From: Bacteriovoracaceae bacterium
Lineage (GTDB): Bacteria; Bdellovibrionota; UBA1018
NCBI GenBank assembly: GCA_023250795.1
Contig: JAHFAB010000047.1
Location: 1 to 9,506, forward strand
Reading direction: 5' to 3'
DNA length: 9,506 nucleotides
Positions 1-6,383 of this stretch are shown here, one piece after another. The notes below the pieces were generated by a model, which saw only the letters and a list, made by a program, of their open reading frames with translations, was not told where the DNA came from and ran no database searches. Made by a program: the position numbers and the translations under genes. The stretch's first letter is position 1. Every line of letters starts with the position of its first letter.

Positions 1-1
1 A

Positions 2-883
2 ATGCAGGAACTTGATTTTTCATTTGGGATCAAAGATGTCGCACGATTTAGAGGTAACTTATTTTTTCAACGAGGTGGTGTTGCAGCTGTGTTTCGTTGG
101 ATTCCACTTACGATTCCAAACTTTGATACTTTACATCTTCCTCAAGTGATGAAAAAAGTCATCAAGAGACAAAATGGACTCGTGTTGGTGACCGGGCCTA
201 CTGGAAGTGGTAAGTCTACTACGTTGGCTTCTCTTCTAGATATCCTTAATCGGGAAGAATTCGGACATTTGATCACAATCGAAGATCCAATTGAGTTTGT
301 TCACAGCCATAAAAATTGTGTTGTGAATCAAAGAGAGGTAGGGGTTGATACAAAAAGCTTTAGAAGTGCTTTTAAGAGAGTGCTCAGGCAAGATCCAGAT
401 TTTGTTCTGGTTGGTGAGTTACGAGATATTGAGACCATTGAGATGGCTTTAAACATGGCTGAAACTGGACACCTTGTTTTTGCAACTTTGCACACGAATG
501 GTGCGATTCAATCCCTCAACCGTGTTATCAATGCTTTTCCACCACATCAACAAATTCAGATTCGTCAAGCACTTTCTTTTACTCTCCAAGCAACGATTTC
601 ACAAATGCTCATTCCAAAGAGTTTTACTCCAGGAAGAATCTTAGCGTGTGAACTTTTGATACCAACAATGGCGATCAGAAATTTGATAAGAGAAGATAAA
701 ATTCATCAGATCTATTCATCCATGCAAACAGGACAAGACGAAACCAGTATGATGACAATGAACCAAAGTTTACTTGCCTTGGTCAAATCTGGGCAACTTT
801 CTAAGCCTGACGCTTTGGAGTATAGCCCTATTCCTGAAGAACTTACTAAGAACTTTTCTGGAGTAATGGATAAAAATAATTAA
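2..883 (+). CDS. pilT: PilT, type IV pilus retraction ATPase (5' end cut off by window)
   Basis: Hexameric cytoplasmic ATPase that depolymerises the pilus and powers retraction and twitching. The reading frame is open from the first bases and the visible protein (293 residues) begins inside the N-terminal domain, at an ELDFSF segment that sits roughly 70 residues into usual PilT proteins, so the true start lies upstream; the ATG at base 2 is an internal Met. Visible in order: ARFRGN and AVFR-IP of the N domain; Walker A GPTGSGKST (65-73); Asp box TIEDPIEFVH (92-101); Walker B with VGELRD (137-142); His box TGHLVFATLHT (155-165); and AIRNLIRE (224-231), the motif typical of PilT rather than of PilB. 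All catalytic residues are intact. It ends 15 bases before pilC and is probably cotranscribed with it. PilU or a second PilT paralogue remains possible. Confidence 0.93.
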   Translation: MQELDFSFGIKDVARFRGNLFFQRGGVAAVFRWIPLTIPNFDTLHLPQVMKKVIKRQNGLVLVTGPTGSGKSTTLASLLDILNREEFGHLITIEDPIEFVHSHKNCVVNQREVGVDTKSFRSAFKRVLRQDPDFVLVGELRDIETIEMALNMAETGHLVFATLHTNGAIQSLNRVINAFPPHQQIQIRQALSFTLQATISQMLIPKSFTPGRILACELLIPTMAIRNLIREDKIHQIYSSMQTGQDETSMMTMNQSLLALVKSGQLSKPDALEYSPIPEELTKNFSGVMDKNN

Positions 884-898
884 AAAGGAATTTTTATA

Positions 899-2122
899 AT
901 GGCTGAGTTTGAATATCTGGGCGTAGATAAAACTGGAAAACGAGTGACTGGTAAATCTGATGCGCCCAGCGAGGGAGATGTACGAATTTATTTGCGGTCT
1001 CAAGGCATACGGCCCATTCGACTCAAAAAAATAGGCGCCATAAGTCAAGACATTGGAAAATTATTGAGTGGAAGTGGTCGAAAAATATCGACTGATACAT
1101 TGGTCGCTCTTACAAGACAGCTACATGCTTTGATCACTTCTGGTATCCCATTGGTTCAGGGTTTAGAGTTTCTTGCTGACCAAGCCAGTACGTCTAATCT
1201 GAAAACAATTGTTACAGTGATCAAAGAAAAGGTATCCCAGGGGTCCTATCTTTGGGAAGCTTTAGGGCTTTATCCAAAAATATTTCCTAAATTTTATATT
1301 GCACTTGTGAAAGTAGGAGAGTCTTCAGGAGCTTTAGATCTCATGTTCAAGCGACTCAGTAGGTATTTAGAAAATTCGAACCGACTTAAAAAAATAGTGA
1401 CCAGCGCGATGATCTATCCAGTGATAGTGAGCGCAGTAGGAGTTGGTGTGATTGTTCTCATGCTAGTTTTTATTATTCCTAAATTTGAGGACTTACTGAA
1501 AAGCAATAATCAGGAATTACCAGGCCCAACTCAGTTCGTGCTCAATGTGTCCCATTTTGTTGCTAATAATTTTGTTTTTATAATAGTTGGAATTGGATTT
1601 GTTTCATATTTGTTTCGACTCTATTTGAAAACAAGAGAAGGAAAATATGTTGTAGATAAAGCGGTATTTAGTGCTCCACTCTTCGGACAGTTAATACAAA
1701 AAGCTTCAATTGCAAGGTTTACTCGTACACTCCAAATTATGCTTACTTCTGGAATCAATCTCATTGACGCAATTGATATCTGTAAAGCGACTATGGACAA
1801 TGCGGTTTTGGAAGAAGCTGTGGGTACTGTCCGAAGAAACATTGAGTCAGGAAAAACTTTGGGAACAGTTCTCGGTAAGCTCAATGTGTTTCCAAAAATG
1901 GCTGTTCAGATGATTACAGTGGGTGAGGCCAGCGGAAATTTGGATAAAATGCTTGAAAAAATAGCAGATTTTTATGAAGAAGAAGTAGAGATTACGATAG
2001 GTGGTTTGACGAAACTCATTGAACCACTGATCCTTCTCTTTTTAGGAGGAGCCGTTGGTGCTCTTCTCATAGCAATGTATCTTCCTGTTTTCAAACTTGC
2101 TGGGGCTGCAGGAGGTGGATGA
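899..2122 (+). CDS. pilC: PilC, inner-membrane platform protein of type IV pilus
   Basis: Polytopic inner-membrane protein (GspF/T2SSF family) that couples the PilB/PilT motors to pilin insertion and removal. At 407 residues it is full length. Two homologous cytoplasmic-plus-membrane halves are seen: residues about 70-193 and 272-395, with matching repeats LTSGIPL (80-86) and LTSGINL (282-288), and VGESSGALD (139-147) and VGEASGNLD (341-349). Hydrophobic membrane spans lie near 168-194, 221-242 and 371-397. The N-terminal MAEFEYLGVDKTGK is the usual PilC opening, which supports this ATG, as does AAGGAA at 885-890, eight bases upstream. The stop codon overlaps the start of the next gene, so translation is likely coupled. 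The identification is firm; GspF is the alternative, disfavoured by the neighbouring pilT. Confidence 0.95.
   Translation: MAEFEYLGVDKTGKRVTGKSDAPSEGDVRIYLRSQGIRPIRLKKIGAISQDIGKLLSGSGRKISTDTLVALTRQLHALITSGIPLVQGLEFLADQASTSNLKTIVTVIKEKVSQGSYLWEALGLYPKIFPKFYIALVKVGESSGALDLMFKRLSRYLENSNRLKKIVTSAMIYPVIVSAVGVGVIVLMLVFIIPKFEDLLKSNNQELPGPTQFVLNVSHFVANNFVFIIVGIGFVSYLFRLYLKTREGKYVVDKAVFSAPLFGQLIQKASIARFTRTLQIMLTSGINLIDAIDICKATMDNAVLEEAVGTVRRNIESGKTLGTVLGKLNVFPKMAVQMITVGEASGNLDKMLEKIADFYEEEVEITIGGLTKLIEPLILLFLGGAVGALLIAMYLPVFKLAGAAGGG
2111..2115 (+). promoter_or_regulatory. Shine-Dalgarno site deciding the start of the AAA+ activator
   Basis: GGAGG lies inside the last codons of pilC. Two consecutive ATGs follow, at 2119 and 2122. 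The gap is only 3 bases to the first and 6 to the second, so 2122 is the better start and overlaps the pilC TGA by one base. Confidence 0.6.
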
Positions 2123-3117
2123 TGATAAAGATTATTGGCGAGTCTCCTGCCATTCGTGAACTACTGGCCCTTATCGAAAAGGTGGGTCCTACAAAGACAA
2201 ATATATTGATCGTCGGAGAAAGTGGAACAGGTAAAGAACTGGTTGCACAGATGATTCATGAGATGGGGATTCTTAAGCTAAAGCCTTTTGTTGCGATTAA
2301 TTGTGGTGCAATTCCAGAAAATCTCCTTGAGAGCGAACTTTTTGGACATAAAAGAGGCAGTTTTACAGGCGCCATCATGGATAAAATCGGGCTCTTTGAA
2401 ATGGCTTCTGGGGGCACACTCTTTTTAGATGAAGTCGGAGATTTGCCCATGAGCATGCAAGTCAAAATTTTGCGTGCCATCCAAGATCGTGTCATCCGGC
2501 GAGTGGGTGGTTTAGAAAATATAAAAATAGACGTGAGAATTATAGCTGCGACCAATAAAAATCTGGAAGCTGGGATCATTGAGGGCTCTTTTAGAGAGGA
2601 TCTTTATTATAGACTTAATGTCATTCAGATTAGAACTCCACCCTTGCGCAACCGCCACGAAGACATTGTTTTATTGGCAGAGTATTTTCTCAATCATTTT
2701 AAAATAAAATTTGGAAAAAATATTGCTGGGTTTCAACCGGCTGTTTTAGAAGCACTTATAAAATACTCTTGGCCTGGAAACGTAAGAGAACTTGAAAACG
2801 TAATTGAGCGTGCGATTACTTTAGAGAGTGGAAAAAAAATTTCTTTGACATCTTTGCCGCAATCGATTTTATCGAGCGAGTCTATTCTGGAAAAGAAAGA
2901 CATTGCCCCCCCTGTTTCGAACGAAATCCGAATTGCTGTCCCTAATTTTTCAAAAGGGCCTTTAAAATTAGACGAAATTTTAGGTGGAATTGAGCAAATT
3001 TTTGTTCGTGCAGCGATCAAACAGGTGGGGGGAGTAAAAAAATCTGCAGCTGATCTCCTCACCATCACCTTTCGCAGTTTGCGTTACAGGGTGAAAAAGA
3101 TGGGTGAAGAGAGTTAA
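2122..3117 (+). CDS. Sigma54-dependent AAA+ activator lacking a receiver domain (PilR/NtrC-like)
   Basis: Enhancer-binding ATPase expected to remodel sigma54-RNA polymerase. The 331-residue protein starts directly with the AAA+ domain: Walker A GESGTGKE (32-39), GSFTGA sigma54-contact loop (79-84; the common form is GAFTGA), Walker B GGTLFLDEVG (97-106), sensor I AATN (142-145), arginine-finger region FREDLYYRLN (157-166) and sensor II WPGNVRELEN (217-226). A linker follows, then a Fis-type helix-turn-helix near 290-328 ending SLRYRVKKMG. No room exists for an N-terminal receiver domain, unlike PilR (about 450 residues). The gene overlaps pilC, so it is made with the pilus machinery and plausibly controls pilus genes, but no partner kinase is in the window and its targets are unknown. 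A start three bases earlier, at 2119, is possible. Confidence 0.9.
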   Translation: MIKIIGESPAIRELLALIEKVGPTKTNILIVGESGTGKELVAQMIHEMGILKLKPFVAINCGAIPENLLESELFGHKRGSFTGAIMDKIGLFEMASGGTLFLDEVGDLPMSMQVKILRAIQDRVIRRVGGLENIKIDVRIIAATNKNLEAGIIEGSFREDLYYRLNVIQIRTPPLRNRHEDIVLLAEYFLNHFKIKFGKNIAGFQPAVLEALIKYSWPGNVRELENVIERAITLESGKKISLTSLPQSILSSESILEKKDIAPPVSNEIRIAVPNFSKGPLKLDEILGGIEQIFVRAAIKQVGGVKKSAADLLTITFRSLRYRVKKMGEES

Positions 3118-3126
3118 GCAAGCATA

Positions 3127-3162
3127 CTGTCGATTTGATCAATACATTGACTAAATCGACAG
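3127..3162. repeat. 36-bp palindrome upstream of the first DUF4143 ATPase
   Basis: Outer arms CTGTCGATTT (3127-3136) and AAATCGACAG (3153-3162) are perfect inverse complements. After a two-base mismatch on each side, inner arms TCAAT and ATTGA also pair around a 2-base centre. It starts 10 bases after the activator stop codon and ends 19 bases before the ATPase ATG. There is no T-run on either side, so it does not look like an intrinsic terminator. An operator for a dimeric DNA-binding protein, or an mRNA hairpin ahead of the ATPase, fits better. Confidence 0.7.
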
Positions 3163-3181
3163 CAAGGCATAAGCTTAAAAA

Positions 3182-4399
3182 ATGCCACATGTTCGTCAAA
3201 GATATCTTGAACCTATAGCTAAAAAGATGCTCACTGGGAGCAAAATCGTTGGGGTTATAGGGCAGAGGCAAACAGGGAAAACAACCTTGGTTGAACGGAT
3301 CTCAGCTGACTATGTCACTTTAGATGATCCCCAAACTTTAGAGACTGCTCTTAAAACACCTCAGTTTTTAATCAGTAACAGGAAACTACCTTTTGGAATT
3401 GATGAGTGCCAGGAGAGTCCTCCGTTGTTTTCCACACTAAAGGAATGGGTAAGAACTCATCGTACGCCCGGTCAGTTTATTTTGACAGGGAGTGTCCGTT
3501 TTACAAGTATCGAGGAAATTAGAGAAAGTTTGACCGGAAGAATGGTTGATATAGAGCTCTTGCCATTAACTCTGAGTGAGTTAGAGCAGCTTCCCCTCTG
3601 GGATATCTTAAGACTCGTTCAATCTAAAAACCCACTAGATGTACTTAAAAATAACCCATTTGCTCCGGTGAATAAACTTTTCCTTTTAAAAATATTTTTA
3701 TTAAGAGGGGGATTACCAGGTATTTGTTTTGTTCGCTCTGAAGCAATGCGTTCAAGGCAATTGAGATCTCATATTAAAACAATTCTAGATCGAGATCTCA
3801 GAAAAGTAACAAACACTCAGTTGGATTACCTCACACTAAAAACATTTTTAGAAGAAGTGGCTTTACAACAGGGTGACGTTTTTGATCTTTCAAAAGTGGC
3901 TCGTACTGCACGTATTGCTCCTAATACAGCTAAAAAGATTTTAGCTGGGTTAGAGTCTGTTTTTTTAGTTCGAAGTATTTTAAAAATGGGAAACACCTCA
4001 GGTCGTCTTGTCTATTTAGAAGATCAAGGGATGGCCACTTTTTTACTCCAAGAACGCGGGATTTCATTACTGAACACTGAACCGAGGATAGCCGATTGGA
4101 ATCGATTTTTATTTCAGCAGCTCTATGGTCAACTGAACTACCGAATGGGGACTTCATTTCAAATATTTTCTTATCGCCCACGAGGAGGAGCTCTCATTGA
4201 TTTTGGTATACGGATCGATGGGCATGATTTGGGATACAGTGTGGGGATGGAAAACACAGCAACTTCTCAGCAGTTCAAGAGCGCTGAGAGTTTTATCAAA
4301 AAACATCCTCGAGCGAGGGTTTTCCTCCTCCATCAAGGGGAGTCCTTTCGAAAAATTACGAATCAGATCTATGAGTGTCCGTTGAGGTCGGTGGTGTGA
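3182..4399 (+). CDS. AAA_14/DUF4143 family ATPase with degenerate C-terminal nuclease-like motif
   Basis: Predicted ATP-binding protein of the widespread but poorly characterised AAA_14 + DUF4143 family; its biological role is unknown. The 405 residues carry Walker A GQRQTGKTT (27-35), Walker B FGIDEC (71-76), sensor LTGS (101-104), LTGRMVDIELLPLT (117-130) and the family mark DRDLRKVTN (203-211). A small winged-helix-like stretch follows (about 236-265). The C-terminal segment equivalent to a PD-(D/E)XK fold reads GGALIDF (335-341) and GYSVGME (351-357). It keeps one Asp (340), but the other expected acidic residue (Leu338) and the E-x-K pair (Ser353/Gly355) are lost, so nuclease activity is unlikely. 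An in-frame TAA at 3176 bars any start upstream of 3182. The ribosome site is poor: an AAGG lies 14 bases away. It sits between the pilus operon and pilins on the opposite strand, behind a palindrome. Confidence 0.85.
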   Translation: MPHVRQRYLEPIAKKMLTGSKIVGVIGQRQTGKTTLVERISADYVTLDDPQTLETALKTPQFLISNRKLPFGIDECQESPPLFSTLKEWVRTHRTPGQFILTGSVRFTSIEEIRESLTGRMVDIELLPLTLSELEQLPLWDILRLVQSKNPLDVLKNNPFAPVNKLFLLKIFLLRGGLPGICFVRSEAMRSRQLRSHIKTILDRDLRKVTNTQLDYLTLKTFLEEVALQQGDVFDLSKVARTARIAPNTAKKILAGLESVFLVRSILKMGNTSGRLVYLEDQGMATFLLQERGISLLNTEPRIADWNRFLFQQLYGQLNYRMGTSFQIFSYRPRGGALIDFGIRIDGHDLGYSVGMENTATSQQFKSAESFIKKHPRARVFLLHQGESFRKITNQIYECPLRSVV

Positions 4400-4607
4400 A
4401 GTGGGAATAAGTTTGTCTTAAAGAAAGGCAGAATTGAATCTGATAAAGTTTAAAAATATTAAATCCAAGCTGCTTTTTGCTCATCCCATTCAAACACCAG
4501 TTAAGTATATACAAAAATACGTTCTAACAGAAGAGAATATTAATAGAGAGGCGTGATTATATAACTATTTGTATTTAAATGTTTTTTTATGCTGTATTTG
4601 ACGTTTT

Positions 4608-4690
4608 TCAAACTATATCACCATGCTGATAGAGTTTGATTGAAAACTATATCAGCTCTCTCGTGTTGGGTGCTCATCAATATAGTTTGA
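4608..4690. repeat. Cluster of four inverted/direct copies of an 11-13 bp word
   Basis: TCAAACTATATCA (4608-4620) is followed after six bases by its inverse TGATAGAGTTTGA (4627-4639, one mismatch). Next comes a direct copy AAACTATATCA (4644-4654) and then an inverted ATATAGTTTGA (4680-4690). The outermost 11-mers are perfect inverse complements. The copies therefore alternate in orientation as forward, reverse, forward, reverse. In RNA the first pair would form a 13-bp hairpin with one mismatch and a 6-base loop. Function is unknown: a regulator-binding array, an unannotated structured RNA, or a remnant of a small mobile element. Confidence 0.65.
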
Positions 4691-4747
4691 CAGAAGGTAG
4701 CATCATTACGTGGGATCAGGAAAGCACACATAAAGAAGACGGTGTTG

Positions 4748-4773
4748 AAATAAAAATAATCCCCGCGTGGAGG
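4748..4773 (-). terminator. Probable Rho-independent terminator of the first pilin gene
   Basis: On the minus strand, 12 bases beyond the pilin stop codon, CCTC (4773-4770) pairs with GGGG (4764-4761) around a 5-base loop and is followed by ATTATTTTTATTT. One pair is U-G on the minus strand but a C-A mismatch on the plus strand, which fits a minus-strand RNA. The stem is short, so confidence is moderate. Confidence 0.45.
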
Positions 4774-4784
4774 TTTTTACTGGG

Positions 4785-5387
4785 CTAGAGGCTGGGGGCG
4801 TAATTTACCAAATTTCTTCCTTCATTGATTGACCACTGATCTCCAGCAGCATCTGTAGCTGCATTATTGGAAACATGCCCAACTGCAATCACAGTAAAAA
4901 AGTTACCAGCTCCAGCCCCGATTAAAGTTGCAACTCTTCCATTGTTCGGAGCTGCACCTCCTGCCAAAGTGGCTTCCGTGGGAAATGCAAGTCCATTCGA
5001 AGATCGAGTGGCTAGAAAATGTGTTAATCCTGCTGCAGGAGCGCCACAAGTGGTAACTGGATTAAAGTTGATTGAGTTACAGACAGCATTAGGGTTCCCA
5101 CAAGTTGCTCCGCCGGCTATTCCATTAGAAAATCCAAAAGTATAGAATCGGTTTGTTCCATCTGGGGCGACTCCAATTGAAGCCAAGCAAGATGTGTACG
5201 CATTTTGCTCAACGACGAAAGAGGCTTCTGCTGTGTAAACACTCGAGAGCATTAACTTCCCCTCTGTTTGTCTCGCCCTAGCTTGATATCTCTGAAAATT
5301 TGGAATTGCGATTGCAGCCAAGATACCAATGATTGCAACTACGACCATAAGTTCTACAAGAGTAAATCCAGATTTGGTTCTCAACAT
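4785..5387 (-). CDS. pilA: Type IV major pilin (PilA), copy 1
   Basis: Structural subunit of the pilus fibre. From the chosen start the protein is 200 residues. A 7-residue leader MLRTKSG ends in the Gly cleaved by prepilin peptidase PilD, giving mature [16 protein letters not shown] with Glu5, the methylated-Phe N terminus and the membrane/assembly helix. [16 protein letters not shown] continues the helix. The globular part is Gly/Ala/Asn-rich with four Cys (67, 96, 103, 114) that could form two disulfides. The start at 5387 is preferred over 5393 because AGGGGG lies about 7 bases before it but touches the earlier ATG. The gene follows copy 2 on the same strand with its own likely promoter in the 124-base gap. 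Residues about 90-165 are encoded by DNA identical to copy 2. Confidence 0.93.
   Translation of the reverse strand: MLRTKSGFTLVELMVVVAIIGILAAIAIPNFQRYQARARQTEGKLMLSSVYTAEASFVVEQNAYTSCLASIGVAPDGTNRFYTFGFSNGIAGGATCGNPNAVCNSINFNPVTTCGAPAAGLTHFLATRSSNGLAFPTEATLAGGAAPNNGRVATLIGAGAGNFFTVIAVGHVSNNAATDAAGDQWSINEGRNLVNYAPSL
4894..5121. repeat. Copy A of a 228-bp perfect repeat within the two pilin genes
   Basis: Base-for-base identical to 5615-5842 (constant offset 721), checked line by line. Two isolated mismatches (5122 and 5135) follow, then identity runs to about 5167. Beyond this the pilin genes differ at many positions, including silent ones. Confidence 0.95.
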
Positions 5388-5394
5388 GAACATT

Positions 5395-5400
5395 CCCCCT
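5395..5400 (-). promoter_or_regulatory. Shine-Dalgarno site deciding the start of pilin copy 1
   Basis: On the minus strand AGGGGG is separated by one base from the ATG at 5393 but by 7 bases from the ATG at 5387. The spacing, and the usual 6-7 residue pilin leader, favour 5387. Confidence 0.6.
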
Positions 5401-5429
5401 CAGAAAAATTTAAAATACGACTATATTCA

Positions 5430-5457
5430 ATTCTATAGTAGTTTACTTAGAGTGCAA
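5430..5457 (-). promoter_or_regulatory. Candidate sigma70-type promoter of pilin copy 1
   Basis: On the minus strand TTGCAC (5457-5452) and TAGAAT (5435-5430) are 16 bases apart. They are preceded by an A/T-rich tract (about 5462-5492, including the palindrome TTTTAATTAAAA) that could act as an UP element. Transcription would start near 5423, leaving a leader of about 36 bases with the strong ribosome site. The -35 element lies in a 10-mer also found before copy 2. Confidence 0.4.
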
Positions 5458-5511
5458 GAATTGTGTTTTTAATTAAAATAATACAATTAATACAGGTAGT
5501 TGAGGCATTAT

Positions 5512-6135
5512 TTAAAGTCTTGGGTCATAGTTCGTTAATAGTTTTGCTTGTGTCATAGACCAACCATCTGGGGGACTTGCAGAATTACTAGAGATATTTC
5601 CAATAGCGATTGAGGTAAAAAAGTTACCAGCTCCAGCCCCGATTAAAGTTGCAACTCTTCCATTGTTCGGAGCTGCACCTCCTGCCAAAGTGGCTTCCGT
5701 GGGAAATGCAAGTCCATTCGAAGATCGAGTGGCTAGAAAATGTGTTAATCCTGCTGCAGGAGCGCCACAAGTGGTAACTGGATTAAAGTTGATTGAGTTA
5801 CAGACAGCATTAGGGTTCCCACAAGTTGCTCCGCCGGCTATTGCATTAGAAAACCCAAAAGTATAGAATCGGTTTGTTCCATCTGGGGTAACTCCAATTG
5901 AAGCCAAACAAGAAGTGAATGCATTTTGCTCAACAACGAAAGAAGATTCAGCAGTAAATACACTTGCAAGCATAAGTTTTGCTTCTGTTTGTCTGCTTTT
6001 AGCTTGATATCTTTGAAAATTTGGAATTGCAATTGCTGCTAAAAGTCCAATAATCACAATTACAACCATAAGTTCAATTAACGTAAATCCTTTGGCTGAA
6101 TATATTTCGAAAGTAGGTTTGTTTTTTGTGTACAT
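5512..6135 (-). CDS. pilA: Type IV major pilin (PilA), copy 2, with long leader
   Basis: Second structural pilin, 207 residues from the ATG at 6135. The leader [16 protein letters not shown] is 16 residues, longer than in copy 1, followed by mature [30 protein letters not shown] with Glu5. Its globular domain is nearly the same as copy 1 through the shared DNA block, while the C terminus differs ([20 protein letters not shown] against [20 protein letters not shown]). Four Cys are conserved. The frame stays open up to a TTG at 6171, which would add 12 residues before the leader; ATG is preferred, but neither start has a clear ribosome site. There is no obvious terminator between this gene and copy 1, so readthrough is possible. 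It probably arose by tandem duplication and then partial homogenisation. Confidence 0.9.
   Translation of the reverse strand: MYTKNKPTFEIYSAKGFTLIELMVVIVIIGLLAAIAIPNFQRYQAKSRQTEAKLMLASVFTAESSFVVEQNAFTSCLASIGVTPDGTNRFYTFGFSNAIAGGATCGNPNAVCNSINFNPVTTCGAPAAGLTHFLATRSSNGLAFPTEATLAGGAAPNNGRVATLIGAGAGNFFTSIAIGNISSNSASPPDGWSMTQAKLLTNYDPRL
5615..5842. repeat. Copy B of the 228-bp perfect repeat within the two pilin genes
   Basis: Partner of 4894-5121. It encodes the mid and late globular domain of pilin copy 2, from the conserved AIAGG segment to the NFFT segment. Confidence 0.95.
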
Positions 6136-6162
6136 TAGAATCAAAGTTAACCCATTTTGCGC

Positions 6163-6172
6163 AGAGTGCAAG
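6163..6172 (-). promoter_or_regulatory. 10-mer shared by the upstream regions of both pilin genes
   Basis: AGAGTGCAAG (plus strand) occurs here and at 5449-5458. On the minus strand it reads CTTGCACTCT and could supply a -35 TTGCAC for copy 2. The matching -10 (TAACTT, 16 bases on) is weak and would place the transcript start at the ATG itself, so it may instead be a binding site for a common regulator. Confidence 0.3.
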
Positions 6173-6267
6173 TTTTAGTTTTGTGAAAAAAATGCTTTAC
6201 GCGTCCTCCCATAGCGACTGGAACAATGTGCTCGCCTATTTGAGTTTGGGAGTGTGGGTTTTGGGCC

Positions 6268-6284
6268 ACTTCGCCAGGCGAAGT
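6268..6284. repeat. 17-base perfect palindrome
   Basis: ACTTCGCC and GGCGAAGT flank a single central A. It lies in a locally G/C-rich patch between two divergent genes, suitable for a regulator site or a small RNA stem. Its role is unknown. Confidence 0.55.
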
Positions 6285-6383
6285 AAAAGCTACGCCGGGT
6301 TCGTATTTTTTTGTGTATTCCCATCTCTTATAAAATCAATTAAAACAATTGTAACAATCTTCTCGCCCAAATGCTGCTTTAAA

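Larger units (their letters stand above)
4400..4784. other. Noncoding region between convergent ATPase and pilin genes
   Basis: 385 bases of AT-rich DNA with no convincing reading frame. It separates the ends of two convergent genes, so promoters for them are not needed here. It holds the inverted/direct repeat cluster at 4608-4690 and a likely minus-strand terminator at its right end. I see nothing further in 4400-4600 beyond A/T-rich sequence. Confidence 0.6.
6136..6383. other. Noncoding region between divergent pilin copy 2 and second ATPase
   Basis: About 250 bases with no supportable gene. It must hold the promoters of both divergent genes, but no strong pair of -35/-10 boxes is visible. 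The stretch around 6240-6300 is visibly richer in G and C than its surroundings and contains the 17-base palindrome at 6268-6284. Just after it, TACG...CGTA (6291-6305) followed by a T-run could be a weak plus-strand terminator. Confidence 0.5.

Noticed and set aside
1708..1718. AATTGCAAGGT inside pilC matches part of the right arm of the repeat at 6384-6426
   Set aside because: Only one arm is present, it lies within coding sequence for a conserved stretch (IARF), and an 11-base match in A/T-rich DNA can be chance.
3127..3162. Intrinsic terminator of the pilus operon
   Set aside because: The hairpin is long but no T-run follows on either strand and its arms are not G/C-rich; an operator or mRNA hairpin fits better.
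5440..5475. Sigma54 promoter before pilin copy 1
   Set aside because: TTGCA resembles the -12 box, but the required GG ten bases upstream of its GC is AA; the same failure is seen before copy 2.
4894..5842. CRISPR array or insertion sequence as the source of the large repeat
   Set aside because: The repeat is two-copy, lies wholly within two pilin reading frames in the same phase, and has no terminal inverted repeats or transposase.
4867..5866. Similar plus-strand open frames at 4867-5145 and 5663-5866
   Set aside because: They are antisense shadows of the identical block in the two pilin genes, which explains why they resemble each other.
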